Assembly: GCA_035610835.1 (NCBI GenBank)
Contig: CM069452.1
Span: 11,055,109-11,119,108, forward strand
Length of the DNA: 64,000 bases
Source: Ophiura sarsii
Lineage: Eukaryota > Echinodermata > Ophiuroidea > Amphilepidida > Ophiuridae
Reading direction: 5' to 3'
The notes beneath the pieces are model-generated. The model made no database searches. It had not been told where the DNA came from and saw only the letters and a program-made list of their open reading frames with translations. Shown here piece by piece: positions 23,701-32,791 of the stretch (the stretch's first letter is position 1; each line of letters opens with the position of its first letter). The position numbers and the translations under genes are program-made.

Positions 23701-26149
23701 GCATAACATGACCTGGACACAACTGCTGATTGATGCATACACTGCATACATCTTTTAGGCTAAATTAAAAAAAATCATTTGTCTCAAAGCTCCCACGCGC
23801 GTTAGTGTATTGATGCGCATTAGAAAAACAAAAATCTTAAAAAATCTTTTTTTTATTTATTTTTTATTTTTCCAAAAAAAAATTAAAAATCCCAACATTT
23901 CACAGATTTTCATTGATCACATCATTTTAAATACAAAAGGTCACTTTAACTTAAGGATTTCAATATTTTATATTTAAAAAAAAAAATGCATTCCGCATTA
24001 GGTTTTGAAAAACTTAGAGCTTTGAGACTAAAGATTTTTTTAATATAGCCTTACTTAAATTTTGTTATACAAATCTTGCTTTATTCCGTTGTGGACTTGT
24101 TTAAAGTCTAGCAATCGTTTCCATGAATGTAGGCCCACACGTGTATGTTGGATTCAACACACCCCATAACTTGTAATGTTTTGCAAATGTAACATTTTTG
24201 CCCGATGCAAACTGAAAATGCATCATCATTGCAAATGCGTAATCGGGCCAACAGCTGACTAATAATAAAATAGCTCTGAATCATAGCGCTCTATCTGAGA
24301 GCTAGATGTATGAAATGAAAGCATCTGAGTCAGCTAGGGCTAGGATTTTCAAGAAATTGTGCTCCCGGGACTCAATTTAGTCGTTCAGGCAGGACCCGGG
24401 ATTCCTGAATTTCTCCAAACATACTCTGGGCTGATTGTTAGGGCGCCATCTTTTGTCGTAATTGTGTCCAACGTGTTCCAACTTAAATCCAAGATGGCGG
24501 CCCGGCAAACCCAGAAGCATATTATTTTTTCAATCTTTAATTTTTGGGTTCCGGGAAGGTGATTTTTTGTCCCGGGACTAGACATTTTTGGACGGGACTT
24601 GATTCCCAGGACTCGCTCCCACCCTTAGAGTTCGCGTCTGATATTTTCACCAATATTTTTCAACTTTTCAGAATAAAATTTGTCAAACTTTTGCTTCAGA
24701 GTGTTTTCACTCACCCTATACAAAGAGTGAAATACCCTTCACTTTTGATTTTCACCAAGAGTGAAAAATGTTGAAAATGTCATTGTTTTACTGTCCAAAA
24801 CACTGCGTTTTGGCCATCATTTTGGTTTTTCACCCAAAGAATCTGTACATGTATTATACCAAGGAGTTATCATAATAGTATGATAACTCAGTCATAGTAT
24901 GATAACTCCTTGATTATACATAGCTTTAAATACTTGTAGCTCAACCTAGGAAAAAGCTCTAAACCTATTTCAAATTCCAACAAATACTGGCTTGAATTAG
25001 GATCACCCTATTTCCGCTACAGTAAAAAAATGATGCGGACTGTCTACATTGCGTGTTTTCATAGCTAACCAAACGTTTATTTCATGCACTAGCAAAATGG
25101 TGGCTTTTCGTAGGGACAGGGAAAATGCACTTCAGCGCTATTATAGCGCACAAAAAAATCATCCCACAGCACATTTGTTTAAGTTGTCTACATTTTAAAA
25201 ATGTCTATCACGTCTATACCAAAATCAACAAACTACATTACTTACTGTGGAAGTGTTTATTCTAGGTCTACCTTGTTTAGGTTGAATTTACTTTTTAATG
25301 CAAAATGATAGTTTTGATAATTAAAACACAATTAGATCGATGCACATTTTTGGGGGTTATTTTTAACGCAAATGACATTTTTATAATAATGCCATGGTCC
25401 TGGAAGTTTCTGTGCAAAAAGAACCCCATAGATCGATGCACATTTTGTGGGGTTATTTTTAACGCAAATGATAAGTTTATATTGCCATGGTCCTGTAGAG
25501 TTTCTGTGCAAAAAGTACCCCTTTTAAGTTTTGGCAAGTTTTGCCCCTCAAAAATACCTTTTCCAAAACCAGGCAGCCCATTTCGTGCAAATCGCAAATT
25601 CCCCTATTGTTATTTACTTATATCGATTTCTAAAATCATCAATCAGCAACTGATGATGATCACCATAGCCTACATACCATGAATTGATTAATTTAAGCAT
25701 GTAAATTGTAAGCTTATTAAAAATCTGACTAAATATTGATTAAGTCAAATCATTCAATTCATCCTTTTTGAATTAATTTCCGAATTAAAAAAGGATATTT
25801 TTGAAATAGCCTATATGCCCGTTTCTTCAAGTTCAATTGATACAGGTGCGATGGTTACACGCACATGTCTCTCACGGCGAAACTACTAATTATAGTCTAA
25901 TACCATTGGTAGTACGATTGTGAACTTGATTTTCACACAGTGGGGTGTCCAGATTTTACATCAAAATTTCTGCTTTCTCGCAAAACCTGGAGAATTCGGA
26001 AGGGTTGGGAAGTATTCTTGGGTTTTTTACCTGTAATAATATACGTCTGATTTCCCAGCAGAGAGGCCCGATTTTCGAATGACCTCCTCTCTTTTCCAGC
26101 CAGTCGGTAAAGCACCACACTCTTCAACCATTTTCTTACTTTTATCCAT
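11668..26149 (-). CDS. MBD2/3: Methyl-CpG-binding domain protein 2/3, complete gene (6 coding exons)
   Basis: Coding exons in transcript order are 26149-26031, 20331-20031, 18737-18647, 17611-17514, 12842-12680 and 11732-11668. Phases join without a break to give 278 residues, close to vertebrate MBD3 (about 290). Residues 10-75 form the MBD: GALPTGWKREEV, then SGLSAGKSDVYYYS, then PCGKKFRSKPQLARF. Next come the MBD2/3-specific stretches RQTASIFKQPVT and LFWEKRLNGL, a helical segment around 225-245 (ADLKRQEDKVKDVRERLAKV) matching the coiled coil that in vertebrates binds the p66/GATAD2 subunit, and an acidic tail ending HDDEDE. By family it is a nuclear subunit of the NuRD remodelling/deacetylase complex. 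An in-frame stop lies just upstream of the ATG at 26149; a second in-frame ATG is at 26131. The introns are full of transposons. An incomplete second copy of this locus is at 1-9520. Confidence 0.93.
11979..12169. mobile_element. TA-flanked MITE (CTGTAAAAC ends)
   Basis: 191 bp with ends CTGTAAAACAG / GTTGTGTTACAG and TA on both sides. Length and ends resemble 5861-6052. Internal TTAATTT.GCGAATT words are repeated. Lies in the last MBD2/3 intron. Confidence 0.78.
12680..12842 (-). CDS. MBD2/3: MBD2/3 exon 5 (coiled-coil region)
   Basis: 163 bases, phase 0 entry after CTGACAG, ending CAAG|GTATGT in phase 1. It encodes TQLERNAGVYMNADQPPC, KFIVTEADLKRQEDKVKDV and RERLAKVLEGDPKAVQ, matching the vertebrate NPGVW..TQPLCKAF.VTDEDI segment and its charged helix. 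The corresponding exon of the other copy would lie upstream of this window. Confidence 0.93.
13382..13613. mobile_element. Inverted-repeat MITE with TTA duplication, only in copy 2
   Basis: 232 bp with ends GGGGTCGTCC / GGACGACC and long inverted arms (ATTATCGCCATTTT / AAAATGGCGAAAAT). Flanked by TTA (13379-13381 and 13614-13616), as for PIF/Harbinger. Contains a C homopolymer. Copy 1 has no insert near position 135. Confidence 0.85.
13700..14630. mobile_element. About 930-bp insertion in copy 2 with (AAT)n and GCGCTTTAC repeat
   Basis: Copy 1 passes directly from the equivalent of 13695 to about 14640 near position 210. The insert holds a MITE-like fragment (GATCGCACAATATGCCTTT), an (AAT)n microsatellite near 14110-14132 followed by a CTTATATAGCGC ... 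GGCGCTTTAC stretch typical of a common dispersed repeat, and a C run at 14489-14504. No supported gene. Confidence 0.65.
15707..16735. mobile_element. About 1-kb complex insertion in copy 2
   Basis: Relative to copy 1 (around 1250-1370) extra sequence surrounds a short shared block (AACTAAAGTCATTTATTT at about 15987). It includes a self-similar region at 15770-15935 made of repeated ATTCTYGCAA/GAATCCATT words. No supported coding content. Confidence 0.55.
17034..17465. mobile_element. About 430-bp insertion in copy 2 with a GAAACGTCGG motif
   Basis: Flanked by an imperfect direct repeat ACAACATTTG / ACAACATCTG. Copy 1 is uninterrupted near 1656. Contains CCCTGATGAAGGGTGG then CACTTGAAACGTCGG, a word pair found in the ends of several invertebrate retroelements. 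Overlapping T-rich open frames look incidental. Confidence 0.68.
17514..17611 (-). CDS. MBD2/3: MBD2/3 exon 4
   Basis: 98 bases encoding IGPNLTDENLIQSLAASLHL and SSFAIAGQTGSQ. It enters in phase 1 after TACAG and ends CAG|GTGAGT in phase 0. It aligns by eye to the vertebrate segment with TDETLLSAIASALH and ITGQ. One synonymous change separates it from 1698-1795. Confidence 0.94.
18418..18590 (+). mobile_element. LINE reverse-transcriptase C-terminal fragment (copy 2)
   Basis: Homologue of 2520-2690, with the same AAPRLWNEL reading. Confidence 0.55.
18647..18737 (-). CDS. MBD2/3: MBD2/3 exon 3
   Basis: 91 bases encoding LFWEKRLNGLYACDITDQ and then SIDLPEGLS. It starts in phase 0 after a CTGCAG acceptor and ends A|GTAAGT in phase 1. 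It matches the QLFWEKKLSGL region of vertebrate MBD2/MBD3. It is identical at nucleotide level to 2750-2840. Confidence 0.94.
18962..19590. repeat. Long inverted repeat (foldback element), copy 2
   Basis: Same element as 3065-3690, only slightly diverged. Both copies carry it, so it predates their separation. Confidence 0.9.
20031..20331 (-). CDS. MBD2/3: MBD2/3 exon 2 (second half of MBD and core)
   Basis: 301 bases, starting in phase 2 after an AG acceptor and ending CAG|GTAATG in phase 0. It encodes PCGKKFRSKPQLARF, DLSSFDFRTGKLL and RQTASIFKQPVT, the most diagnostic part of the MBD2/3 family. It differs from the copy at 4128-4428 by three bases, all synonymous. Confidence 0.95.
20450..20650 (-). 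mobile_element. tRNA-derived SINE-like repeat, copy 2
   Basis: GGTTCAATTCC at 20494-20484 on the minus strand; same arrangement as 4555-4745. Confidence 0.58.
20702..21152. repeat. Inverted-repeat element, copy 2
   Basis: Homologue of 4795-5259 with the same inverted ends. Confidence 0.85.
21512..22686. mobile_element. hAT-like insertion with perfect 8-bp duplication, only in copy 2
   Basis: 1175 bp. CTTATGGT is duplicated at 21504-21511 and 22687-22694; copy 1 has it once at 5603-5610. Ends are CAGAAGTCACAAA and TTAGTGACCTGTGAC, weakly inverted (GTCAC core). Repeated ACAGGGTG words inside. No transposase ORF, so non-autonomous. Confidence 0.85.
23137..23453. mobile_element. TTAA-flanked MITE, only in copy 2
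   Basis: 317 bp with ends AGGTAGATG / CATCTACCT and TTAA on both sides (23133-23136, 23454-23457). The empty site in copy 1 is TTAA at 6258-6261. piggyBac-like target. Confidence 0.9.
24860..24912. mobile_element. 53-bp palindromic insertion, only in copy 2
   Basis: CAAGGAGTTATCAT ... ATGATAACTCCTTG, flanked by ATTATAC at 24853-24859 and 24913-24919. Copy 1 has the site once near 7888. Very short foldback or solo TIR pair. Confidence 0.75.
26031..26149 (-). CDS. MBD2/3: MBD2/3 exon 1 (start codon, first half of the MBD)
   Basis: It encodes residues 1-39 plus two bases of codon 40. The ATG at 26149 is preceded in frame by TAA about 20 bases upstream; the alternative ATG at 26131 would remove six lysine-rich residues. 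The reading runs MDKSKKMVEECGALPTGW and on to SDVYYY. It ends at the donor AG|GTAAAA (phase 2), and the first base of exon 2 completes a serine, as in YYSPxGKKF of the family. This exon has no counterpart in the 1-9520 copy, because that copy ends before it at the N gap. Confidence 0.93.
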
Positions 26150-26536
26150 TATTATAACAGAAATGAGTTAACCTTGAAGAAAACAAAAGCAATTCCGCGT
26201 ACCAATGGTGAGTGACATAGCTGTTAGACTCAAAATCCAGCCGGTTTGTTATTTCCGAAAAATTAGGGCTCATTACACCTTTTCACTGCCAATAGGCTTG
26301 GGCAACATGCATATTTTGATCGTTTCCCCTCGCAGTACTATCGCTGAGAAAACCTTTTTTATAACTTGGTCTTCCATGTTATAATATTTGAGGAAAAAGA
26401 GAAAGAAGATGACGAAGATGAGTATAAATTATCGAAACACTTCAAGTAATGTCATTAATTAGGCTGAAAAGCCCAAGTTCCCTATAATAGTGCCGGCCCG
26501 AAACTTTGATACGTGGCGTAGATTTGTTGTGGAGGG

Positions 26537-26625
26537 GTGCGGCGGGGGGGTGGGGTTGGGGGAGGGGGTGGGGTTGGGGGAGGGGGTGGGGTTGGGGGAG
26601 GGGGGGGGGGGGGGGCGTCATCGGA
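26537..26625 (+). repeat. G-rich 18-bp minisatellite
   Basis: Units of GGGGTTGGGGGAGGGGGT, then a G run. It lies about 400 bp upstream of the MBD2/3 start codon. Translations rich in Gly or Pro are artefacts of this tract. Confidence 0.9.
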
Positions 26626-26974
26626 CCAATTACGTGTGTGCTCCCCCCCCCCGAGAAGCTGTACATATTGTATTTTTGAAACTCCATTCATGCAATTTGG
26701 TAAAATAGTTACTCCATTGGCTCATTCAAACACAAATTGCGCCGATTTTGGGTCACATTTTGACTAAAATTAACTAGTTTTCCAAGGAGTTTTGTTTCTG
26801 TTCGACAATTTTTGATGGAAAATTACATCAGATGTTAAATGTTCGCCTATTTTGGCAAATATGTTTTGGAATTAAAAAAACAAATTGACCCCATCTCATT
26901 CAAATAACACTGGGTCACATCATAAACATATAGCATTATTGGTGTTGTGATTACATAGGCAGTACAGCGGCCAT

Positions 26975-27000
26975 CCCCCCCCCCCCCCCCCCCCCCCCCC
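26975..27000 (+). repeat. C homopolymer tract
   Basis: An uninterrupted run of 26 C. Confidence 0.95.
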
Positions 27001-27109
27001 ACCCCCTCCCTACCGGCCAATTTCCCATGTCAAAGTAGTTACAAGGAGACGGTTTTTTTAACACTATTTTGAAAATGAAAAACTACGGACAAACCTTTTA
27101 TGATAATAT

Positions 27110-27575
27110 GTGAAGTGGCGTAGCCAGCTTTTTGAAACAGGGGGGAGGGGGGAGACCAGTGGCGTAGCTCAGGGGGGGGGGGGGGGAAGACCGAAAACAA
27201 AACCATTTGTGCCCCCGCCCCCCACCCCCTCTAAAATAAAAAAATTAAAAAGGAGGAAAAAAAAGAAAATAGTAAAAAATTGATAAAAGACCGAGATGTT
27301 GTGCTGGGGCACTGGTTATTTGTGGGTAGATTGAACCCAAATAGTTAAATATAATGGAAAATAGTACATGTACTGTGCGATTTTTTTTTTTGACCGTGCG
27401 AAATTTTTGATCTCCCCCCTCCTCCCCCCCCCCCCTCCTCCCCCCCCCCCCCCCCCCCCCCCCCCACTTACGTGAAATTCGCGAGTTGGTGACTTGAATT
27501 TTTTTGGGGGCAACCTTTTACGAACATTTCAGAAATCTTGCCCCCCCTGAAAAAAATCCCAACTACGCCACTGGG
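27110..27575. mobile_element. GTGGCGTAGC-bounded repeat with G/C tracts
   Basis: AGTGGCGTAGCC occurs near the left end and 27155, and the reverse complement CTACGCCACTG is at the right end. Inside are G and C runs (27171-27186, 27427-27465). A related GTGGCGTCGCTAGG occurs at 63243. Looks like a dispersed non-autonomous element; family not recognised. Confidence 0.5.
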
Positions 27576-27864
27576 GGAGACATAGATAGTTGTACCGAAG
27601 AAAGCGGCAAGATGTACCGACAAAGAAATTAGTAAAAGGTTTGCAGTCAGCTCGAGAAACTTACTTGAGAGGGGTGGGGGGGGGGAGGGTCTCGATGTGG
27701 TTGTCGTTCAAAACCGGCCAAAAAAATCGCATGGTCAAGATCACGAATGTACCGACGGCATGCGTTGTGTAACGGGGTAATTTTAGGTGGTGGGGGACAC
27801 TACGCCGTGTATAGACTGCACCTATCTACTCTTTCAGTAGGCCTATCTCTCCGGTAGCAGAAAT

Positions 27865-28020
27865 GTGAGCAGGGAACTGAGGCGACGCGATTTTACTGGA
27901 AATATTAACAAATTTTGAACAAAATGAGACATGCATGACATCTGCACTAGGCGAACAAGTTCAAACCCGAAGTGAAAGGCGAGCTGGGAATGCAGATGGA
28001 TATGGAACGCCAGAGCGGCC
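27865..28020 (+). repeat. Isolated fragment of the 212-bp repeat
   Basis: Shares AGCAGGGAACTGA, GCGATTTTACTG and GGCGAACAAGTTCAAACCC with the third unit at 30540-30670. Confidence 0.75.
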
Positions 28021-28048
28021 ATATATCAGGCCAGTTATCGCTGTAGGT

Positions 28049-28205
28049 GTCGAGTTTAGCTCACCGTATACCGAGTTTACCTGTATGTATACCGAGATTA
28101 GCTCACTATACACCGAGTTTACCTGTATGTATGCCGAGTTTAGCTTACTATATACCGAGTTTACCTAGTATGTATACCGAGTTGAGCTCACTATGTCCAT
28201 TTTAG
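28049..28205 (+). repeat. Short tandem repeat of TATACCGAGTTTACCTGTAT
   Basis: Alternating units CCGAGTTTACCTGTATGTAT and CCGAG(A/T)TTAGCTCACTAT, about four rounds, degenerate. Confidence 0.8.
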
Positions 28206-28214
28206 CGCACTATA

Positions 28215-29493
28215 CAGCGTGTATCAAAAAGAACGCAACACTTTTTGTCGAGAGCTGTACGGTCGCAGTAAAAGACAAATCACTCAACACTTATATATTC
28301 TGTTAGGTTTACTTATTGGCTATCACATAGTCAAATTACAACGATATCGATTATATTTTCCTGTCCGATTAGTGTTATGGGTTAACAGTTTTTAAACTGT
28401 TAACCATAACACTAATCGGACAGGAAAATCGAATAACTACGTAAACTTAATGTCTGGAATGGTTTATCTAATTTCATTTGTTTGAGTAAGGTGGTACATA
28501 AAACATAAAATAATTGAATCGTGTAATCTGATAATCATTTGACCATTTGAATACGTCAATCACCCTTTTTAAGTTCTGAACCACCGATTGCTATGATCGC
28601 CACATGTCTATGGTACGTTCTTTCATAAATTTAAGTTCATAATCGATGCATCTTAAAACAAGGCCAGCTATTTTGAGGGTCAGGCAGCACCATAATGTCC
28701 CATTCACAACAGAATAACAATGGCTGATTCATACCAGACAATTCCTAGTTACCTTCACTGGACTATTCCATTTGTTTATCTTTTGAATAATGTGCCATAC
28801 TGTTCTATTTATGACAATAACGAGATAAAAAGAGACTGAGAGGATTTGCAAACAGACTTTGTAATCTGGATTGACAAGTTGTGTCATTAACTGTTCAACT
28901 AATTTATTGCCAGATTTAATTAATATTGATATGATACTGTAATAGCCAGACATTTGATACCTTTAACATGACATTTTCTTCTCAGAATGATGAGTAGTAT
29001 TGATTCCAATTGTTTAAATACAACGAGCTATTAAAGTGTCTTGCTAATATTCACCTGACAAGAAAATCAGGCATACAGGATAAACGATGTAAAATGTGTT
29101 TTGCACTTGTCTACGTGTATCGTTGATATCTCAGCGAATCAATAATCGATATCGCTGTAATTTGACTATGTGATAGCCAATAAGTACACTGTTTATCTTT
29201 GACTCTTTATTTTTATCCCACATCTGTATATATTGCCTTGGTGTTCATGGGTAAAATTGGAAGTCTCATTTTTGTATATTTTTTATTTTATTTTTAAATT
29301 TGTGTGTATAATTTGTTATTTTTGTAAAAGAACGCACCGTTTTTAAAGACGTGTGCCGCTGTTGTAAAAGCGTATGTTCTAATAAATAAACTAAACTAAA
29401 CTAACAGAATATTTAAATTTCGAGTGATTTGTGATTTGCCGTAATCGGAGAGCTCGCGACAAAAAGTGTTGCGGTTTTTTTTGATACACCCTG
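28215..29493. mobile_element. TA-flanked transposon, ends CAGNGTGTATCAAAAA, copy A
   Basis: Terminal inverted repeats CAGCGTGTATCAAAAAGA and, at the right, the reverse complement of CAGGGTGTATCAAAAAAA. Inverted similarity extends about 150 bp (TTGGCTATCACATAGTCAAA / TTTGACTATGTGATAGCCAA). Flanked by TA. No transposase. A 211-bp insertion sits at 29190-29400. A near-perfect palindrome at 28363-28430 may be its core. Confidence 0.85.
29190..29400 (+). mobile_element. Insertion with TAAAC tail inside copy A
   Basis: Absent from the sibling transposon at 33968-35441, where GTACAC runs straight into CTAACAG. The 3' end is AATAAATAAACTAAACTAAA, a simple-repeat tail as in non-LTR retroelements. Confidence 0.7.
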
Positions 29494-29722
29494 TATATCG
29501 AGATCAGTGATGACAGTTATAGTGGTTTTAGCCACCACCTGCTATGGCTCCAGTTAGTCAGATTAAGATCAGCGAGAATTACGTCAGCAAGAAATGGGAG
29601 ACGCGCGCTATTTAACCCGACCAACTGCTGAATGCGTTTAATCATTAGAATCCCTAGTTTTTAATGCACTCCGAATATCGGGATCGTCATGACAGTTATT
29701 GTAATTTAAAAATAACCTTTAC

Positions 29723-30080
29723 ACCCCCCCCCCCCCCCATATAACACCCCACCGTAACCCCCCCTCACTATAACACCCTCACCTTGGGCCCCCACCTTTG
29801 ACCCCTTAACCCCAACCTTAAACCCACCTTAACCCTAGCCTACCCCCCTAACCCCAAATTAACCTTAACCCCCACAACCCCACCTTAACCCCACCCCACC
29901 TTAACACTCCCCATCTTACCCTCACTTTAACCCCCACCCCATTAACCCCCTCCTTACCCCCGACCCACCTTTACTCCCCCACCTTAACCCCCCCAAACTT
30001 AACCCAACCTTAACCCTCCCTAACTTAACCCCCACCTTACCCTTACACCCACCCCCCCCCCCCCCCCCCCCCCCCCCAAC
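29723..30080 (+). repeat. C-rich degenerate CCTTAACCCC tract
   Basis: Roughly 350 bp of ACCTTAACCCCCACCCC-type words ending in a C run. The other strand is GGGGTTAAGG-like, resembling a degenerate telomere-type repeat but not TTAGGG arrays. Confidence 0.88.
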
Positions 30081-30084
30081 ACCC

Positions 30085-30820
30085 ACACCATCTCGAAACC
30101 AAGGCGTTGCTTTGAAATTTGAAGCAGGGAACTGAAACGGGCGGCGCGATTTTACTGAAAATATTAACAAAGTTGTGAACAAATTAGTGGTAAACGACTT
30201 TGTGTGTTTAACGCCCGAGAATAGCTCGCCCAAACTCTGCAAATTCATGAATTGGTTAATCAAAAGAACTCCTTGAAAGCAAGGCGTTGCTTTGAAAATT
30301 ATCTCGAAATCAAGGCGTTGCTTAGAAATTAGAAGCAGGGAACTGAAACTGGCGACGCGATTTTACTGAAAATATTAACAAAGTTGTGAACAAATTAGTG
30401 GTAAACGACTTTGTGTGTTTAACGCCCGAGAATAGCTCGCCCAAACTCTGCCAATTCATGAATTGGTTAATCAAAAGAACTCCTTGAAAGCAAGGCGTTG
30501 CTTTGAAAATCATCTCGAAATCAAGGCGTTGCTTTGAAATTTGAAGCAGGGAACTGAAACTGGCGACGCGATTTTACTGAAAATATTAACAAAGTTGTGA
30601 ACAAAATATCTGCAAGGCGAACAAGTTCAAACCCGACGTGAAAGACGAGCTGGAAATGCAGATGGAACATTATTTCTCCGTCGTTTTTCATTAGTGGTAA
30701 ACGACTTTGTGTGTTTAACATCGCCGAGAATGACCCGCCCAAACTCTGTCTGTTGAAAGAACTTTGCCAATTCATGAATTGGTTTATCAAAAGAACTCCT
30801 TGAACATGTTGAAAGCAAGC
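30085..30820 (+). repeat. About 212-bp tandem repeat, three units
   Basis: Units start near 30097, 30303 and 30515, each with AAGGCGTTGCTTTGAAA, CAGGGAACTGAAAC, ACGACTTTGTGTGTTTAAC and AACTCCTTGAAAGCAAGG. The third unit has an insert (AGGCGAACAAGTTCAAACCC) shared with an isolated fragment at 27865-28020. Confidence 0.88.
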
Positions 30821-31805
30821 CTACAGATAAGGCGCCTTATCCCTAGTTAACGCTCCTTATCTGGGGTTAAGGCGCGTTATCTGGGGTTAACGCTCCTTAA
30901 CTGGGGTTAAGGGTTGTAAACCCCAGATATGCGCCTTATCCCTAGTTAACGCTGCTTATCTGGGGTTAAGGCGTGTTATCTGGGGTTAACGGTCCTTATC
31001 TGGGGTTAAGGGACGTAAACCCCAGATAAGGCACCTTATCCCTAGTTAATTCTCCCTATCTGGGGTTAAGGCACGTTTACCCAAGATAAGGGACGTAAAC
31101 CCAGAAAACCGCCTTATCTATGGATAAGGGGCCTTATCCCTAGTTAACGCTCCTTACACACATGCAGCATAAGTGTGTCATTTCCGCCTTAACCCCGGAT
31201 AAGGGACGTAAACCCCAGACAAGGCGGGCCTTATCTGGGGTTAACGATCCTTATCTGGGGTTAACAACTTAAACCCAAGATAAGGCCCGTTATCCTAGGT
31301 TTATGTCCCTTATCTAGGGTTAATGCTCCTATGGTACACAGATGCAGCATAAAGCGTGTTAACCCCAGATAACTTAGGAGCGTTAACTAGGGATAAGGTG
31401 CCTTATCTGGGGTTTACGTCCCTTAACCCCAGATTAGGATCGTTAACCCCAGATAAGGCACGCCTTATCTGGGGTTCACATCCCTTATCCGGGGTTAAGG
31501 CGGAAATGACACACTTATGCTGCATGTGTGTACCATAGGAGAGTTAACCCCAGATATCCTAGGTTTACGTCCTTTATCTGGGGTTAACTTAAATCCCAGA
31601 TAAGGCCCGTTATCCTAGGTTTCCTATGGTACACACATGCAGCATAAGTGTGTCATTTCCACCTTAACCCCGGATAAGGGACGTAAACCCCAGATATTAG
31701 GCGGGCCTTATCTGGGGTTAACGATCCTTATCTGGGGTTATCAACTTAAACCCCAGATAAGGCCTGTTATCCTAGGTTTACGTCCCTTTTCTGGGGTTAA
31801 CACTC
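30820..31805. repeat. Palindromic CCTTATCTGGGGTTAA array, block 1
   Basis: About 1 kb of short units in both orientations: CCTTATCTGGGGTTAA and TTAACCCCAGATAAGG, with variants GGGACGTAAACCCCAG and CCTTATCCCTAGTTAACG. A higher-order element GGTACACACATGCAGCATAA recurs near 31330, 31525 and 31628. Confidence 0.92.
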
Positions 31806-31812
31806 CTATAGA

Positions 31813-32315
31813 CCATTTCAAATCCGAAAATATACGATCGGTTCCGAATGTTTCCGATTAGCCGAGTGTTTGACACTCGGTTCCATGACCTGTCAGCTCC
31901 TGACAGGTCATGGCCATGTGCCGGAGAAAAACAACGTGTTTTTCACCCGTCTGCCCGTGTGGTAGATTGCGCTGGTGTTGGTGATAGATTGTATCCCTCA
32001 CAAAGTTGATGTTGCGGCATTTCAGTTACAAAAACGAGTGAGATGAAAGATATTTGGGGTAATATTTTCACTTTTTACCGTCTGCTCGATACATTTGGAA
32101 TTTGTCCGTCAGCGCCTTTGATAAAAAAACCAAAATAGTCTCGTTCCACGTTTTACTTCTCATGTGTGCACGCGTGTATGCGAACATAGTAAATCACTGA
32201 GGCGGACAACCAACTAGGACAATGCTGTGAATGCGATCAACTGTTGCGAAGAACGCGCAACGCACCTACTCTACGTGACCTGTTTTTCCGAATATTTCCG
32301 ATCTCAATTTGAAAT
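31813..32315. mobile_element. Inverted-repeat element separating the two array blocks
   Basis: Left end CCATTTCAAATCCGAAAATA pairs with right end ATATTTCCGATCTCAATTTG then AAATGG. Contains a palindrome TGACCTGTCAGCTCCTGACA. Clearly different in composition from the arrays on both sides. Confidence 0.7.
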
Positions 32316-32324
32316 GGTTCATGG

Positions 32325-32778
32325 TACACACACGCAGCATAAGTGTGTCAATTCCGCCTTAACCCCGGATAAGGGACGTAAACCCCAGATAAGGCCCGCC
32401 TTATCTGGGGTTACTAGCTCCTTATCCCCAGTTAAGAAGCGTTAACTAGGGATAAGGCGCCTTAAGGCGCGTTATTTGGGGTTTACGTCCCTTATCTAGG
32501 GTTAATGCGTCTTAACCCCAGATAAGAAACGTTAACTATAAGGCGCGTTACTCGGGGTTTACGTCCATTATCTGGGGTTAATGCGCCTTAACCCCAGATA
32601 AGAAACGTTAACTAGGGATAAGGCCCCTTATCCATTATAGATAAGGCGCGTTATTCTGGGTTTACGTCCCTTATCTGGGGTTAACGCGCCTTAACCCCAG
32701 ATAAGGAGCGTTAACTAGGGATAAGGCGCCTTATCTGGGGTTTACGTCCCTTAACCCCAGATAAGGCGTGTTATTCCA
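32325..32778. repeat. Palindromic CCTTATCTGGGGTTAA array, block 2
   Basis: Same units as block 1, starting with GGTACACACACGCAGCATAA. It ends 14 bases before the stop of the zinc-finger gene. Confidence 0.92.
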
Positions 32779-32791
32779 ATGCTATTTTGAA

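Larger units (their letters stand above)
13236..25606. repeat. Large duplication, copy 2 (homologous to 1-9520)
   Basis: Longer than copy 1 because of insertions at 13382-13613, about 13700-14630, about 15707-16735, 17034-17465, 21512-22686, 23137-23453 and 24860-24912. It lacks the copy-1 insertions at 5861, 7100 and 8314. Confidence 0.95.

Noticed and set aside
26442..26767. Pro- and Gly-rich open frames
   Set aside because: Products of the G-rich minisatellite; both strands are open for the same reason.
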